Part shown: positions 17,331 through 24,507 of the stretch, one piece after another | Layout: each line of letters opens with the position of its first letter | How positions within the stretch are numbered: the stretch's first letter is position 1 | Origin: Nocardia transvalensis NBRC 15921 | Lineage (GTDB): Bacteria > Actinomycetota > Actinomycetes > Mycobacteriales > Mycobacteriaceae | Assembly: GCF_000308875.1 (NCBI RefSeq) | Contig: NZ_BAGL01000057.1 | Span: forward strand, 1 to 64,000 | Length of the DNA: 64,000 bases | Direction: 5' to 3' | Position numbers and translations under genes: made by a program | The notes under the pieces: model-generated | Seen by the model: only the letters and a program-made list of their open reading frames with translations | Databases searched by the model: none | Told to the model about the DNA's origin: nothing

Positions 17331-17822
17331 TCCTCTCCTCCGATACTTCCGAGGTTCCGGCGTATCGAACTTTCCGTTGTCCGGCCGCCGTGATCGAATT
17401 GACTTGCGAGTAGGCTCCCGGACACGAACATCCCAGGGCCGCAGACCATGGTGATATTCGCGCGACAGCTTGCCAACCCCCCTAGGGCATCCCCCCTAAA
17501 AGCCCGATGACGATGATTTACGATCGGGCACGAACCAGGCGATCACTTTCCGATCATGATTCGGCCGAAAGGGGGGTCCGGTGATCGCCCACAAAGGGGG
17601 GTGTACAAATTTATCGATCGTGATAGAACTGTTGCGTTCCGCGGTAGCGCGGCCGATCCACGACAGGCTCGTCCAGTGATCGTGGTTCTCTGAAATCGGT
17701 TTCGAAGCACAGCCGGTTCCGATTCATCGACGCCCCCGCTCGGGCTCCGACCCGAGAATGGCGCGGCATCGAATACACCGCAGACCGTCGCAGCGGACAC
17801 ATTCTCAGAAGATGGACAACCG
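17331..17822. other. Regulatory-looking intergenic region with four G6-tract motifs
   Basis: About 490 bases between divergent small genes. Two runs cccccct (17477-17483, 17491-17497) and two runs aaaggggggt (17568-17577, 17593-17602) face each other, spaced 14 and 25 bases, around an AT-richer stretch with gatcatgat and atcgatcgtgat. No gene was recognised in it. Confidence 0.45.
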
Positions 17823-18152
17823 ATGAATAGAGATGAGCAGATATCCGAAGGCTCGCCCGAGTCACGGAATTTGGCGGATTTGTTGTCGTCGATCGACGTC
17901 GGGGAGAGGGCGTTACGCGGCGTGACCACCGACATCGCGTCCATCGCTCCCCGGTCCGACCTCGCCGACGCGCCATCGCCCGTTCCGGCGCCCACGCCAC
18001 CGATACTCCCCGAGCGGGCGACGGCTCTCTCGGCGGCCGAGCGCGCCGAACTGTACTCGCTACGTCTCGAGAACGACGCCCTGCGGCAGGCGAATCGACG
18101 GCTGAAGCTGGCCTCGCAGTACTTCGCCGCGAAATCCCGGAAACGACTATGA
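17823..18152 (+). CDS. Small protein with C-terminal leucine-zipper-like helix
   Basis: 109 residues: a polar, Pro/Ser-rich first half and a strongly helical C-terminus, LSAAERAELYSLRLENDALR then ANRRLKLASQYFAAKSRKRL in sequence order. The end resembles the coiled-coil tail of IS3-family OrfA proteins (L-x-x-E-N-x-x-L-R ... YFA-x-KS), but no helix-turn-helix precedes it. It overlaps the next gene as ATGA. It could be a domesticated transposase fragment or an unrelated coiled-coil partner protein. Confidence 0.5.
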   Translation: MNRDEQISEGSPESRNLADLLSSIDVGERALRGVTTDIASIAPRSDLADAPSPVPAPTPPILPERATALSAAERAELYSLRLENDALRQANRRLKLASQYFAAKSRKRL

Positions 18153-18454
18153 CCGTGTGGTACACCGCAGTACTCACGGCGCCTCTGGCCGGCTGTCTGG
18201 CCGGTGTCGTGCTGGCATTGCTGAAAGCGAATCCCGACGACCGGCCCGTCGCCTGGACCCGGAACTGGAGTCACGACGCGCCGGGCACGCCGCTGACGGT
18301 CGTCGAGGCCCACCGCGAGATGCAACGCCATCGCGAATGCCTGCTCGAAGACTGCCCACGGAAAGCGAATGCCTTCGCCGTCCTGGTGAGTGCCGGCCGT
18401 GTCAAACCCGACTCGTCGAGACGAGGTGTCCCCGATGACCAGGAAACGGAATGA
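18149..18454 (+). CDS. Small membrane-anchored hypothetical protein
   Basis: 101 residues. An N-terminal membrane segment (VWYTAVLTAPLAGCLAGVVLALL) is followed by a soluble part with VEAHREMQRHRECLLEDCP, containing two Cys, and an acidic tail. Its start overlaps the preceding gene (ATGA), and its end overlaps the next start, so the three form one operon. No family recognised. Confidence 0.5.
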   Translation: MTVWYTAVLTAPLAGCLAGVVLALLKANPDDRPVAWTRNWSHDAPGTPLTVVEAHREMQRHRECLLEDCPRKANAFAVLVSAGRVKPDSSRRGVPDDQETE

Positions 18455-18665
18455 ATCACCGCATCCGGACGATATGGACCTGCACGTCTCCTTCATCCAC
18501 CGCAATCTGCGCGCCGATTACCGGATCTGCGCCACCGCCGCGGCGAATTTCCTGTCCGAATGGAAGCGCCGGCACGGTTCCGAGTCGATCACCATCGACA
18601 TCGACACCGACCTGTCACCCACCTTCGAACGGATGCCGTGCGAACGACTCTTCCTGCACCCCTAG
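18435..18665 (+). CDS. Small hypothetical protein (76 aa), third gene of a tiny operon
   Basis: Begins at ATG 18435, overlapping the previous gene by 20 bases. The product is MTRKRNESPHPDDMDLHVSF at the start, then a helical centre (ADYRICATAAANFLSEWKRR) and an acidic stretch with ITIDIDTDLSP. Two Cys are present. Composition and codon use look real, but the family is unknown. Confidence 0.45.
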   Translation: MTRKRNESPHPDDMDLHVSFIHRNLRADYRICATAAANFLSEWKRRHGSESITIDIDTDLSPTFERMPCERLFLHP

Positions 18666-18690
18666 CCGTTCCGCTGCCGCCGGGCGTCGA

Positions 18691-19503
18691 TCAGGCCGGG
18701 CGCATGACGACGATGCCGGGGGTCGACCGCACGTATTCGTCGAACGGGGAATCGACCACCTGCTCGTTCCGGTCGAGCGACGACGCGTTACGGAAGACCG
18801 GCCCGTTCGGAGTCTGGACGACGATGCCGACGTGGGTGACGTCCAGCCCGGCCTGATCGGCATAGGCGCCGACGTAGTCACCCGTGCGGAGCTGCCCCAC
18901 GACGGCGTCGTCCACGGCGGACGCGGGTATGTAGGTGATATCCCGATCGACCACCGGAATGCCCGGAAGATAGTTCCCGCCACCGGCTTTCGCGTTGAGG
19001 TGCTGGGTCACGGTGACCGCGGCCGGGCTCACCGCCGAGGTGATGTCGGTGGCGGCGACGCGCGGGGTCGCCGCCCAATCGGTGAAGAAGTGCTTGCGAT
19101 GGGTGAAATCGACTGTGCCACCGGCATATCGGGTGTTCACCAGCTCGGCGAGGAACTGGTCGCGATCCGACGACCGGCTCAGCGCCTCGACGTAGTCGAG
19201 CAGGGTGAAGCAGTCCACCCGACGGAAGTCGACCACCAGCTGCTCCGGCTCGGTGGCCGAGCCGATCAACATGTCCGCGCCGTACGGCGTGCCCAGGAAC
19301 TGCCGCGACAGCAGTTCGATCAGCTCGCCGCGGCTCCGCGCGCCGCTCGCGACCTTGGCCGCCAGCAGTTCGTCGATCTTGCGCGCGGTGACGTCGTCGA
19401 GGGTCACCGTCCCGGCCGGAGCGGCCACGGCAGCGGGCAGCAGCGACGCGACGCCGCCCAGCAGCACCGTCACGACCAGCACGATACGAGCGACGACGCG
19501 CAC
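18691..19503 (-). CDS. Exported DUF1460 (NlpC/P60-fold, N-acetylmuramoyl-L-alanine amidase-like) protein
   Basis: 270 residues with a signal peptide ending near LLPAAVAAPAG. The core has the DUF1460 pattern: FLGTPY early on, VDCFTLLDYVEALSRS with the probable nucleophilic Cys, NTRYAGGTVDFTHRKHFFTDW and a later THVGIVVQTPNGPVFRNAS holding the probable catalytic His. Members of this family are thought to cut cell-wall peptide or amide bonds outside the membrane. The GTG start at 19503 is followed by a normal signal peptide. It stands alone, convergent with the three small genes. Confidence 0.78.
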   Translation of the reverse strand: MRVVARIVLVVTVLLGGVASLLPAAVAAPAGTVTLDDVTARKIDELLAAKVASGARSRGELIELLSRQFLGTPYGADMLIGSATEPEQLVVDFRRVDCFTLLDYVEALSRSSDRDQFLAELVNTRYAGGTVDFTHRKHFFTDWAATPRVAATDITSAVSPAAVTVTQHLNAKAGGGNYLPGIPVVDRDITYIPASAVDDAVVGQLRTGDYVGAYADQAGLDVTHVGIVVQTPNGPVFRNASSLDRNEQVVDSPFDEYVRSTPGIVVMRPA

Positions 19504-19623
19504 AACGGCCTCCCGGACGAGTTCGGCGACCGGCGCGCGACGAAGCGGCCGGTCCGGCAGCGACGACGCTACCGTGCTCGCACACGGTACGCCGCCACCC
19601 GGTCCGGCCGCCTGATCCCCGTA

Positions 19624-20139
19624 CTACTGCGCGGCGGCCTGCCGCCGCGGGAGCTTCCAGCCCGGCCGCGGGAAATGGCAGGTGTAGCCGTTCGGATACT
19701 TCTGCAGGTAGTCCTGGTGCTCGGGCTCGGCCTCCCAGAACTCGCTCGCCGGGGTCACCTCGGTGACGACCTTGCCCGGCCACAGCCCGGAGTCCTCGAC
19801 GTCGGCGATGGTCTCCAGCGCGACGCGCTTCTGGTCCTCGTCGAGGTAGAAGATCGCGGACCGGTAGCTGCTACCGATGTCGTTGCCCTGGCGGTCCTTC
19901 GTGGTCGGATCGTGGATCTGGAAGAAGAACTCCAGCAGCGCCCGGTAGTCGGTCTGCGCGGGGTCGTAGACGATCTCCACGGCCTCGGCATGGCCCGGGT
20001 GGTTGCGGTAGGTGGGGTGGTCGTTGCGGCCGCCCGAGTAGCCGACCCGCGTCGAGAGCACGCCCGGCTGCTTGCGGATCAGCTCCTCCATGCCCCAGAA
20101 ACAGCCACCGGCCAGAATCGCCCGCCGCGTGTCGGTCAT
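19624..20139 (-). CDS. msrA: Peptide-methionine (S)-S-oxide reductase MsrA
   Basis: 171 residues. The active-site motif AGGCFWGMEEL has the nucleophilic Cys at position 13, and the substrate-binding VGYSGG, HAEAVEIVYDP and GNDIGSSYRSAIFY are all present. The C-terminus lacks the paired resolving Cys, so recycling may need another thiol partner. It reduces S-methionine sulfoxide in proteins. ATG 20139 overlaps the msrB stop (ATGA), giving an msrB-msrA operon. Confidence 0.95.
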   Translation of the reverse strand: MTDTRRAILAGGCFWGMEELIRKQPGVLSTRVGYSGGRNDHPTYRNHPGHAEAVEIVYDPAQTDYRALLEFFFQIHDPTTKDRQGNDIGSSYRSAIFYLDEDQKRVALETIADVEDSGLWPGKVVTEVTPASEFWEAEPEHQDYLQKYPNGYTCHFPRPGWKLPRRQAAAQ

Positions 20140-20591
20140 GCGTCCTCCTTCGTGAAGAGAGCCTTGTACTGCCCATATCCTTGCGCCTCGAGATCGTCGA
20201 GGGGAACGAACCGCAGCGCCGCCGAATTGATGCAGTACCGCAGCCCGCCCGCGTCGCGGGGCCCGTCGGGGAAGACGTGCCCGAGATGGCTGTCGCCGAA
20301 GACGGAACGGACCTCGGTGCGAACCATCAGATGGCTGGTGTCCCGCTTCTCGGCGACCGTCGCGGTATCGATCGGCTTGGTGAAGCTCGGCCATCCCGAC
20401 CCGCTGTCGAATTTGTCCACCGAGGCGAACAACGGCTCACCGGACACCACGTCCACGTAGATGCCCGGCTCGTGATTGTCCCAGTATTCCCCGGTGAACG
20501 GCCGTTCGGTGCCGTCCTCCTGGGTGACGTGGTACTGCTCGGGCGAGAGGGCGGCGACGGCCGCGGGGTTCCGGTTGTACTCCTGTGCCAC
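20136..20591 (-). CDS. msrB: Peptide-methionine (R)-S-oxide reductase MsrB
   Basis: 151 residues. The catalytic motif GLRYCINSAALRF places the Cys at 120, and SGSGWPSF and GHVFPDGP are intact. The two CxxC pairs that bind zinc in many MsrB proteins are absent (EPLFASVDKFDSG is in that place), so this is the zinc-free type. It reduces R-methionine sulfoxide. GTG 20591 follows gaggaggt. It lies upstream of and overlaps msrA. Confidence 0.95.
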   Translation of the reverse strand: MAQEYNRNPAAVAALSPEQYHVTQEDGTERPFTGEYWDNHEPGIYVDVVSGEPLFASVDKFDSGSGWPSFTKPIDTATVAEKRDTSHLMVRTEVRSVFGDSHLGHVFPDGPRDAGGLRYCINSAALRFVPLDDLEAQGYGQYKALFTKEDA

Positions 20592-20629
20592 ATGACCTCC
20601 TCATATCGGCTACCCGTACAACGGCGGGA

Positions 20630-20653
20630 CCGGGCGGGATAGTCCCCGCCCGG
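20630..20653 (-). terminator. Stem-loop terminator after the ABC-F gene
   Basis: Nine-base arms ccgggcggg and cccgcccgg with a six-base loop, lying between the end of the ABC-F gene and the msrBA start. It has no T-run. Confidence 0.55.
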
Positions 20654-20661
20654 CGCTCGCG

Positions 20662-22272
20662 TCACACTTCCGTCATACCCCTGTCCGCGGTGTCCTCGAC
20701 CAGCCCGTCCGCCGTGAGTTCCACCCGCCGCGTCACCCCGATGTCGTCGAGGAAGCGCGGATCGTGGCTGACCACGATCAGCGCGCCCTCGAAACCCGCC
20801 AGCGCCTCGGTGAGGTGGCGCAGGCTGGGCAGGTCGAGGTTGTTGGTGGGCTCGTCGAGCAGCAGCAGTTTCGGCGCGGGGTCGGCCAGCAGCATCATGG
20901 CCAGCGCCGCGCGCAACCGCTCGCCGCCCGACAGCGCGCCCGCCGCCACGTCCGCGTCGGCGCCGCGGAACAGGAACCGGGCCAGCTGGGCGCGGACCTG
21001 CTCGGCCGAGGCGTGCGGCGTTGCCGCCGAGACGTTCTCGAAGACCGACCGCGTCTCGTCGAAGAGGTCGAGGCGCTGCGGCAGCAGGCGCCACGGCACC
21101 GTCGCCGCCCCGGCGGCGATCGCGCGCAGCAGGGTGGTCTTGCCCGCCCCGTTGCGCCCGGTGAGCGCGATCCGTTCCGGCCCGGTCACCGTCAGCGAGA
21201 CCACCGGGCCGTTGACCAGGGTGACCTCGTCCAGCGTCAGGACGTCCTGGCCCGGGTACAGCCGGGTGCCGGGCAGATCCACCCGGATCTCGCGGTCGTC
21301 GCGCAGCAGATCCTGTGCCTGTGCCAGATGTTCCTTCGCCTCCTCCACCTTCGCGATGTGGTTGTTGCGCAGCTTGCCGGCGGACACCTGGGCCTGCCGT
21401 TTGCGTTCGGCCATGATGATCTTCGGCTCGCGCTTGGAATCCCACATCTTCTGGCCGTACCGCTTACGGCGGTCCAGTTTGACGCGCGCCTCCACCAGTT
21501 CCCGCGACTGCTTGCGCACATCGCTGCGCGCGTCCCGGACGGCGGCGCGGGCGGCCCGCTGCTCGGCCTCGATCATCGCCTCGTAGGCGTCGAAATTACC
21601 GCCGAACACCCGGATCTCGCCCTGCCGCAGCTCGGCCACGGCGGTGACGCGATCGAGCAGTCCCCGGTCGTGGCTGACCGTCAGCACGGTGCCCGGGAAC
21701 TGGCCTACCACCTCGTAGAGGCGCCGGCGCGCAACGGCATCGAGATTGTTGGTGGGCTCGTCCAGGACCAGCAGGTCGGGGTCGCGCAGCAGTTCGGCCA
21801 CCAGGCCGAGCAGCACAGTCTCACCGCCGGAGAGGGTCTCCAGCCGCCGATCCAGTTGTGCCACATCGTCGGCCAGGTAGTGCAGGCCGAGGCGGCCCAG
21901 CAGCGCGACGGCGTGTTCCTCGACATCCCAGCGGGCGCCGACGGTCTCGAAGTCCGCCTCCGCACCCGCGCCGGATTCGATGCGGTGCAACGCCTTTCGC
22001 ACCTCGGCGATGCCGAGCACCGCGTCCACGCGCTGGCCGGGAGCCAGACCCAGGTCCTGGCGGAGATACCCGAGCCGGCCGGGCACGGTGATCGACCCGC
22101 GCGCCGGACGCAACTCCCCGGCGATCAGCCGCAGCAGCGTGGATTTCCCGGCCCCGTTGGCGCCCACCAGGCCGACATGTCCGGGGCCGAGCACCGCGTC
22201 GAGACCGTCGAAGACGGGCGTGCCGTCGGGCCAGGCGAAGGTGAGATCGGAAAGAGCGAAAGTAATAGACAT
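20662..22272 (-). CDS. ABC-F family ATPase (ribosome-acting, antibiotic-resistance type)
   Basis: 536 residues, two ABC domains and no membrane segment. Walker A motifs GANGAGKST and GRNGAGKTT, signatures LSGGE in both halves, and two LVLDEPTNNLD / LLLDEPTNNLD Walker B motifs are intact. The inter-domain linker (about 230-310) is basic and helical, as in ABC-F proteins that enter the ribosomal E site. Such proteins protect ribosomes from antibiotics or rescue translation. ATG 22272 is chosen because AGGAG lies seven bases upstream; a nearer ATG at 22278 is too close to it. The leader can fold back on this start (see findings). Confidence 0.85.
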   Translation of the reverse strand: MSITFALSDLTFAWPDGTPVFDGLDAVLGPGHVGLVGANGAGKSTLLRLIAGELRPARGSITVPGRLGYLRQDLGLAPGQRVDAVLGIAEVRKALHRIESGAGAEADFETVGARWDVEEHAVALLGRLGLHYLADDVAQLDRRLETLSGGETVLLGLVAELLRDPDLLVLDEPTNNLDAVARRRLYEVVGQFPGTVLTVSHDRGLLDRVTAVAELRQGEIRVFGGNFDAYEAMIEAEQRAARAAVRDARSDVRKQSRELVEARVKLDRRKRYGQKMWDSKREPKIIMAERKRQAQVSAGKLRNNHIAKVEEAKEHLAQAQDLLRDDREIRVDLPGTRLYPGQDVLTLDEVTLVNGPVVSLTVTGPERIALTGRNGAGKTTLLRAIAAGAATVPWRLLPQRLDLFDETRSVFENVSAATPHASAEQVRAQLARFLFRGADADVAAGALSGGERLRAALAMMLLADPAPKLLLLDEPTNNLDLPSLRHLTEALAGFEGALIVVSHDPRFLDDIGVTRRVELTADGLVEDTADRGMTEV

Positions 22273-22351
22273 GTGCATGCTCCTGGGAGGTGGCGTGGGA
22301 TACGGCACGCGACTGCGAGCCGTTCGGGGCTACCTCAGAAGAGCAATGCAC
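22273..22351 (-). promoter_or_regulatory. ABC-F mRNA leader able to pair with its own ribosome site and start
   Basis: In the transcript, gtgcattgctc (22351-22341) can pair with gagcatgcac (22282-22273) through ten base pairs and one bulged base, covering part of AGGAG and the first start-region codons. A second small hairpin (cggctcgc / gcgtgccg, one mismatch) lies between. No start codon for a leader peptide was found in the frame ending within the stem. Confidence 0.4.
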
Positions 22352-22470
22352 GACTCCGATCAACGGGAACAAGACGTCTTCAAGCTAACCGACTCAACGA
22401 GGGGTGCGCAAGGAAAATTCCCGGGATCCGGATCACACCACACCCCTGCCCGCACGAAAGTGCTTGCGGC

Positions 22471-22914
22471 TCAGCCGATCCGGAATACCGGGAAGCCTGG
22501 CGCGATGCCGGCGAGTTCCTCGTCGGAGGCGTCCTTGGTGACGCCCTCGAAGAATTTGCCGACCTCCCAGCCCCACTTCTTCAGGTACAGCCGCAGCACC
22601 GGAACCTTGTCCGCGTCGGCCACCTCGGTCGCGGTGAACGTCTCGGTCCGGCGGCCCAGCCGCAGCTCGCCGCCGCCGGCCGCGCGCAGGTTGCGCACCC
22701 ACTGCGTGTGGCCGCGCGGCGCCACCAGGTAGCGCGCGCCGGACTCGTCGACCAGGAGGTTGACCATCGTGGTGCGCCACTCCCCCGACTTGCGCCCGCG
22801 CACCGCCAGCAACCGGGAGCCGGCGACGCTGATGCCGAATTTCGGGAGGGCGTTGAAGATCTTGTTCATGACGGGATCGAGACCGGTCGGGGCGATGTAC
22901 CGGGTGGCGTTCAT
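22471..22914 (-). CDS. F420-dependent (Ddn-like) nitroreductase/deazaflavin oxidoreductase family protein
   Basis: 147 residues from ATG 22914, preceded by gaggag at good spacing. The split-barrel pattern is clear: LLAVRGRKSGEWRTTMVNLL (cofactor-binding strands), GARYLVAPRGHTQWVRNLRA and a C-terminal EVADADKVPVLRLYLKKWG, as in Ddn and related mycobacterial enzymes that use F420H2. The physiological substrate is unknown; quinones, aromatic or nitro compounds are typical of the family. Two copies of a 13-base palindrome flank its promoter, so it is probably repressed by a TetR-type protein encoded elsewhere. Confidence 0.8.
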   Translation of the reverse strand: MNATRYIAPTGLDPVMNKIFNALPKFGISVAGSRLLAVRGRKSGEWRTTMVNLLVDESGARYLVAPRGHTQWVRNLRAAGGGELRLGRRTETFTATEVADADKVPVLRLYLKKWGWEVGKFFEGVTKDASDEELAGIAPGFPVFRIG

Positions 22915-22935
22915 GGGAACTACTCCTCGCTTTTG

Positions 22936-23001
22936 TGAGCACTGCTCTCTAATGAGATCATTCATGCACCACCCTCGAAACCCTGTCAAGAGCAGTGCTC
23001 T
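22936..23001. promoter_or_regulatory. Twin 13-bp palindromic operators upstream of the F420-type oxidoreductase
   Basis: tgagcactgctct (22936-22948) and agagcagtgctct (22989-23001, perfect around its centre) are reverse-complement versions of one motif, 53 bases apart, on either side of a promoter-like stretch. The spacing and symmetry are typical of TetR-family repressor sites. Confidence 0.6.
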
Positions 23002-23142
23002 CGAAATATTTTCGCGAGGCAGGTGCGAGCCGCACTCACCGCTGATAGGACACCGAATCAGCGTCCCGACCGGGGCATCTCATCGGGGCGCGGTCAAGGG
23101 GGCTGTCGTTTCGGCCGGGCCGGGACCGGGCATCGCCCACCC

Positions 23143-23445
23143 ATGTACAGATATCGCTCTCGCACCGCTCACGGGACCGGGACGGCCGCGGCCATCCTCA
23201 CCACCGTCGGCGGCATCTTCGCAGTCATCGAGGCCGTCTACATCCTGATGCTGGTCTTCGACGCCAACCCGGCGAACAAGTTCTTCACGTTCATCAAGGG
23301 CTTGGCCGAACCGCTCGCGCTGTTCTTCCCGGGCCTGTTCAACACCGGGAACTTCGACCTCGATGTGATCATCAATTACGGTCTGGCAGCAGTGTTCTGG
23401 CTCGTCGTCACCGGCTTCATCGCCCGGCTGGTCGCGCGCGTCTAA
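23143..23445 (+). CDS. Small integral membrane protein
   Basis: 100 residues from ATG 23143. A basic N-terminus (MYRYRSRTAHGTG) precedes two or three hydrophobic segments: AAAILTTVGGIFAVIEAVYILMLVF, ALFFPGLF and YGLAAVFWLVVTGFIARLVA. No family recognised. Its end overlaps the convergent exported-protein gene by four bases. Confidence 0.5.
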   Translation: MYRYRSRTAHGTGTAAAILTTVGGIFAVIEAVYILMLVFDANPANKFFTFIKGLAEPLALFFPGLFNTGNFDLDVIINYGLAAVFWLVVTGFIARLVARV

Positions 23446-23849
23446 CCCTCGCGCGGCGTGAGGAACTCCAGCCTGTGGTGGTGGAGGAATTCGTAGGCCG
23501 GCGCCCAGCGCCCGGTGAACACGTCCTCCTGCTTACCCACCGCATGCGCCGCCGCGCCTCCGGGGCCGCCGCACATCACCCGGGCGTCGTGCCGCCCGCG
23601 GCTCACGGGCCCCGAATCCAGGACGACCGATCCGTCGGCGCCGACAGTGCGCCACGGCATGTCGACCCCGGCCGCCTCGATCCGGCATGCCTGGCCGGGC
23701 TTCGCCCCGGTCACGTGCGCGCTGATCGTCGGTCCGCCACGCAGTGCCGCCTCCGGTGTCGCGGAGGCGGTGGCGGCTCCCACGACGAACAGCAGACCGA
23801 CCGCCCCTGCCACGGCGGCGGAGATCCTGGTGCGCTTCGATCGACTCAT
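23442..23849 (-). CDS. Small exported protein
   Basis: 135 residues. A signal peptide (ISAAVAGAVGLLFVVGAATA then SATPEA) is followed by a beta-rich domain with two Cys (QACRIEAAG and ARVMCGG) that may form a disulfide, and a C-terminal segment with RWAPAYEFLHHHRLEF. The pattern, strand-rich with PTISAHVTGAKPG, recalls short immunoglobulin-like secreted proteins of actinobacteria. It lies next to apt on the same strand, 50 bases away. Confidence 0.55.
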   Translation of the reverse strand: MSRSKRTRISAAVAGAVGLLFVVGAATASATPEAALRGGPTISAHVTGAKPGQACRIEAAGVDMPWRTVGADGSVVLDSGPVSRGRHDARVMCGGPGGAAAHAVGKQEDVFTGRWAPAYEFLHHHRLEFLTPREG

Positions 23850-23899
23850 AGCCGGGCCGAGCATAGCCATCGCGGCGCCCGCGCCACAACCGTGACGCG

Positions 23900-24472
23900 C
23901 TACAGGCGGACGATCGATGTCAGCGGGTAGTCGCCCTGCCGTTCCCGCCCGCCCAGGGAGCTCAGTTCCAGCACGACCGCCGCGGCCGCCACCTCGGCGC
24001 CCGCGGAGGCGAACAGTTCCGCACTCGCGGCGAGCGTGCCGCCGGTGGCGAGAACGTCGTCGAGCAGCAGCACCCGGCGGCCCGACAGATCGATGCCGTC
24101 GGCCGGAATCTCCAGTGCGGCCGAGCCGTATTCGAGGGTGTACTCGCGCGACAGCACCGGCGGCGGCAGTTTGCCGGCCTTGCGGACGGCCACCACGCCG
24201 GTCCCCAGGGCCGCGGCCACACCCGCGCCCAGCAGGAAGCCGCGCGCGTCCACGCCCGCCACCAGGTCGACATCGGCGGCGCAGGAACCCAGGCAGTCGA
24301 CGACCGCGTGGAAGCCCGCGGCATCGGCGAAGACCGGTGTCAGATCGGCGAAACGCACGCCCGGAGTCGGGAAGTCGTCGTGCCACCGGGTCAGCCGCTG
24401 CACCGCCTCGGCCGCCACCGCCAGCCGCTCGCCCGCCGTCTGTTCCGTCTCCACCATTCCATGCTTGCTCAT
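23900..24472 (-). CDS. apt: Adenine phosphoribosyltransferase
   Basis: 190 residues from ATG 24472, which follows gaggga at good spacing (24490 is an alternative). The PRPP-binding motif VLLLDDVLATGGTLAA is intact, and the N-terminal FPTPGVRFADLTPVFAD hood and VAGVDARGFLLGAGVA strand are typical of Apt. It converts adenine and PRPP to AMP in purine salvage. Neighbourhood order apt / solute-binding protein / secF / secD is conserved in mycobacteria. The expected next gene relA lies 11 kb further on. Confidence 0.94.
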   Translation of the reverse strand: MSKHGMVETEQTAGERLAVAAEAVQRLTRWHDDFPTPGVRFADLTPVFADAAGFHAVVDCLGSCAADVDLVAGVDARGFLLGAGVAAALGTGVVAVRKAGKLPPPVLSREYTLEYGSAALEIPADGIDLSGRRVLLLDDVLATGGTLAASAELFASAGAEVAAAAVVLELSSLGGRERQGDYPLTSIVRL

Positions 24473-24507
24473 CCGCACCCACTCCCTCATCCCGCGCCCG
24501 CAGACGC

